Under the pieces are notes generated by a model. It did not search any database. It had not been told where the DNA came from and was given only the letters and a program-made list of their open reading frames with translations. A stretch of DNA of 64,000 nucleotides from an uncultured Faecalicatena sp. (GTDB taxonomy: Bacteria; Bacillota; Clostridia; Lachnospirales; Lachnospiraceae), in assembly GCA_948468385.1 (NCBI GenBank), contig CAOKHZ010000014.1, positions 1-64,000 on the forward strand, written 5' to 3'. Positions 63,410-64,000 of this stretch are shown here, piece by piece (the stretch's first letter is position 1; every line of letters begins with the position of its first letter). The translations under genes were made by a program, and so were the position numbers.

Positions 63410-64000
63410 TTACAATTCCTTCCGAACTTCCTCAAGTGCCGCATCCAACTGGTTGTCCGCCTCCGGATTCTCCTCGTCTTTGACATATTCCACTTCCACG
63501 TCGGGAACCACGCCGATTCCGTCGATGGAGTTCCCTTTCGGCGTAAAATATTCACTGATGGTAATCTTTATGCTGGAACCGTCCTGCAAATAAAAGATCT
63601 TCTGCACGACACCCTTTCCATAAGTGGTCATGCCCACGATTTTTCCAATGCCATAGTCTTTGACCGCGCCGGCAAAAATTTCCGACGCGCTGGCGCTGTT
63701 CTCATTCACCAGCACGACAAGGGGCTTCGTAAACTCATGCCTCCCGTCACATTGATATTCGGTCTCCCTCCCGTCCTTGTCCTTCATGGAGACGACGCGC
63801 CCTTTCGGGAGAATCAACTCCAGCATGTCCACCACGGTGTCCAGACTGCCGCCGGGATTGGAACGCAAATCAATGACCAGTCCCTTCATCCCCTGCGCCT
63901 CCAAGGCTTCCAAGGCATTTTTAAATTGCTCGTACGTCACGCTGTCAAACTCAGTTATCAGAATATAACCGATGCCGTCTTCCTTCAGTTCATACTCCAC
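63410..64000 (-). CDS. S41 carboxy-terminal processing peptidase (partial)
   Basis: Only the last 196 residues lie in the window; the 5' end, with the expected signal/anchor and PDZ domain, is beyond 64000. The S41 catalytic core is clear: GYILITEFDSVTYEQF, LVIDLRSNPGGSLDTVVDML, the Ser motif NENSASASEIFAGA, the Lys motif TTYGKGVVQ, and SEYFTPKGNSIDGIGVVPDV at the end. Such CtpA-like serine proteases act at or outside the membrane on protein C-termini. The terminator at 63319 follows. Confidence 0.93.
   Translation of the reverse strand: MEYELKEDGIGYILITEFDSVTYEQFKNALEALEAQGMKGLVIDLRSNPGGSLDTVVDMLELILPKGRVVSMKDKDGRETEYQCDGRHEFTKPLVVLVNENSASASEIFAGAVKDYGIGKIVGMTTYGKGVVQKIFYLQDGSSIKITISEYFTPKGNSIDGIGVVPDVEVEYVKDEENPEADNQLDAALEEVRKEL

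Noticed and set aside
63301-63555. N-terminal extension of the MFS transporter
   Set aside because: It would read through the terminator at 63319-63344 and antisense to no known domain; ATG 63300 has a ribosome site and starts the first membrane segment.

Overview
The window reads as chromosomal DNA of an anaerobic, plant-polysaccharide-using Firmicute, most likely a rumen or gut Lachnospiraceae (Butyrivibrio/Roseburia-like). Reasons: strong AGGAGG ribosome sites, clostridial families (DUF4869, the AAA-ATPase_like/PDDEXK_9 proteins, a domain-swapped family 3 glycosidase), GH2 and GH3 glycosidases, and a thiamine operon combining thiazole salvage with ThiC. No taxonomic marker gene is present, so this is inference.

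1-29150 is the tail and lysis end of a siphovirus-type prophage, all on + except one small gene. The tape-measure gene is in three pieces. Pieces 1 and 2 are separated by an ORF-less group IA self-splicing intron (317-771) whose splice sites can be read to the base. Pieces 2 and 3 are separated by about 1.25 kb of hairpin-rich non-coding DNA plus an antisense zinc-ribbon gene. Then come a small coiled-coil protein, distal tail protein, tail-associated lysin-type protein, and an unusually large adhesin cassette: two BppU-like baseplate proteins from a duplication, four fibres ending in S74 intramolecular chaperones, and one His-rich Gp10-like fibre. Membrane/holin-type proteins and an NlpC/P60-SH3b endolysin follow, then a strong terminator. 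No integrase or attachment site is visible.

29150-38400 is host metabolism: a GH2 beta-mannosidase, then on the minus strand the operon thiW-thiM-thiE-thiD-thiC. A TPP riboswitch with its own terminator lies at 37066-37203, and a long leader invaded by palindromic repeats, including a MITE-like element, separates it from thiW. A thioredoxin-reductase-like gene lies further upstream.

38400-49300 is a decayed, duplicated accessory region: DUF4869 with frameshifted neighbours, a FakA-C-like protein and CPBP protease behind a good promoter, an XRE regulator, an esterase, an SGNH hydrolase with a truncated second copy, a zeta-toxin pair between those copies, two nearly identical AAA/PDDEXK genes, and a PAS-HTH regulator broken by an amber codon.

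49300-64000 is a minus-strand glycosidase region: a GtrA-like membrane protein and a GH3 enzyme, each directly preceded by the same structured leader of about 140 bases, a 1649-residue DUF4132/DUF7737 protein next to a small protein with a ubiquitin-like pattern, a domain-swapped GH3, an MFS transporter, and an S41 peptidase cut by the window edge.

The best candidates for undescribed biology are the repeated GH3/GtrA leader, the structured insertion in the tape-measure gene, the crossing-helix leader before the endolysin, and the DUF4132/beta-grasp pair.
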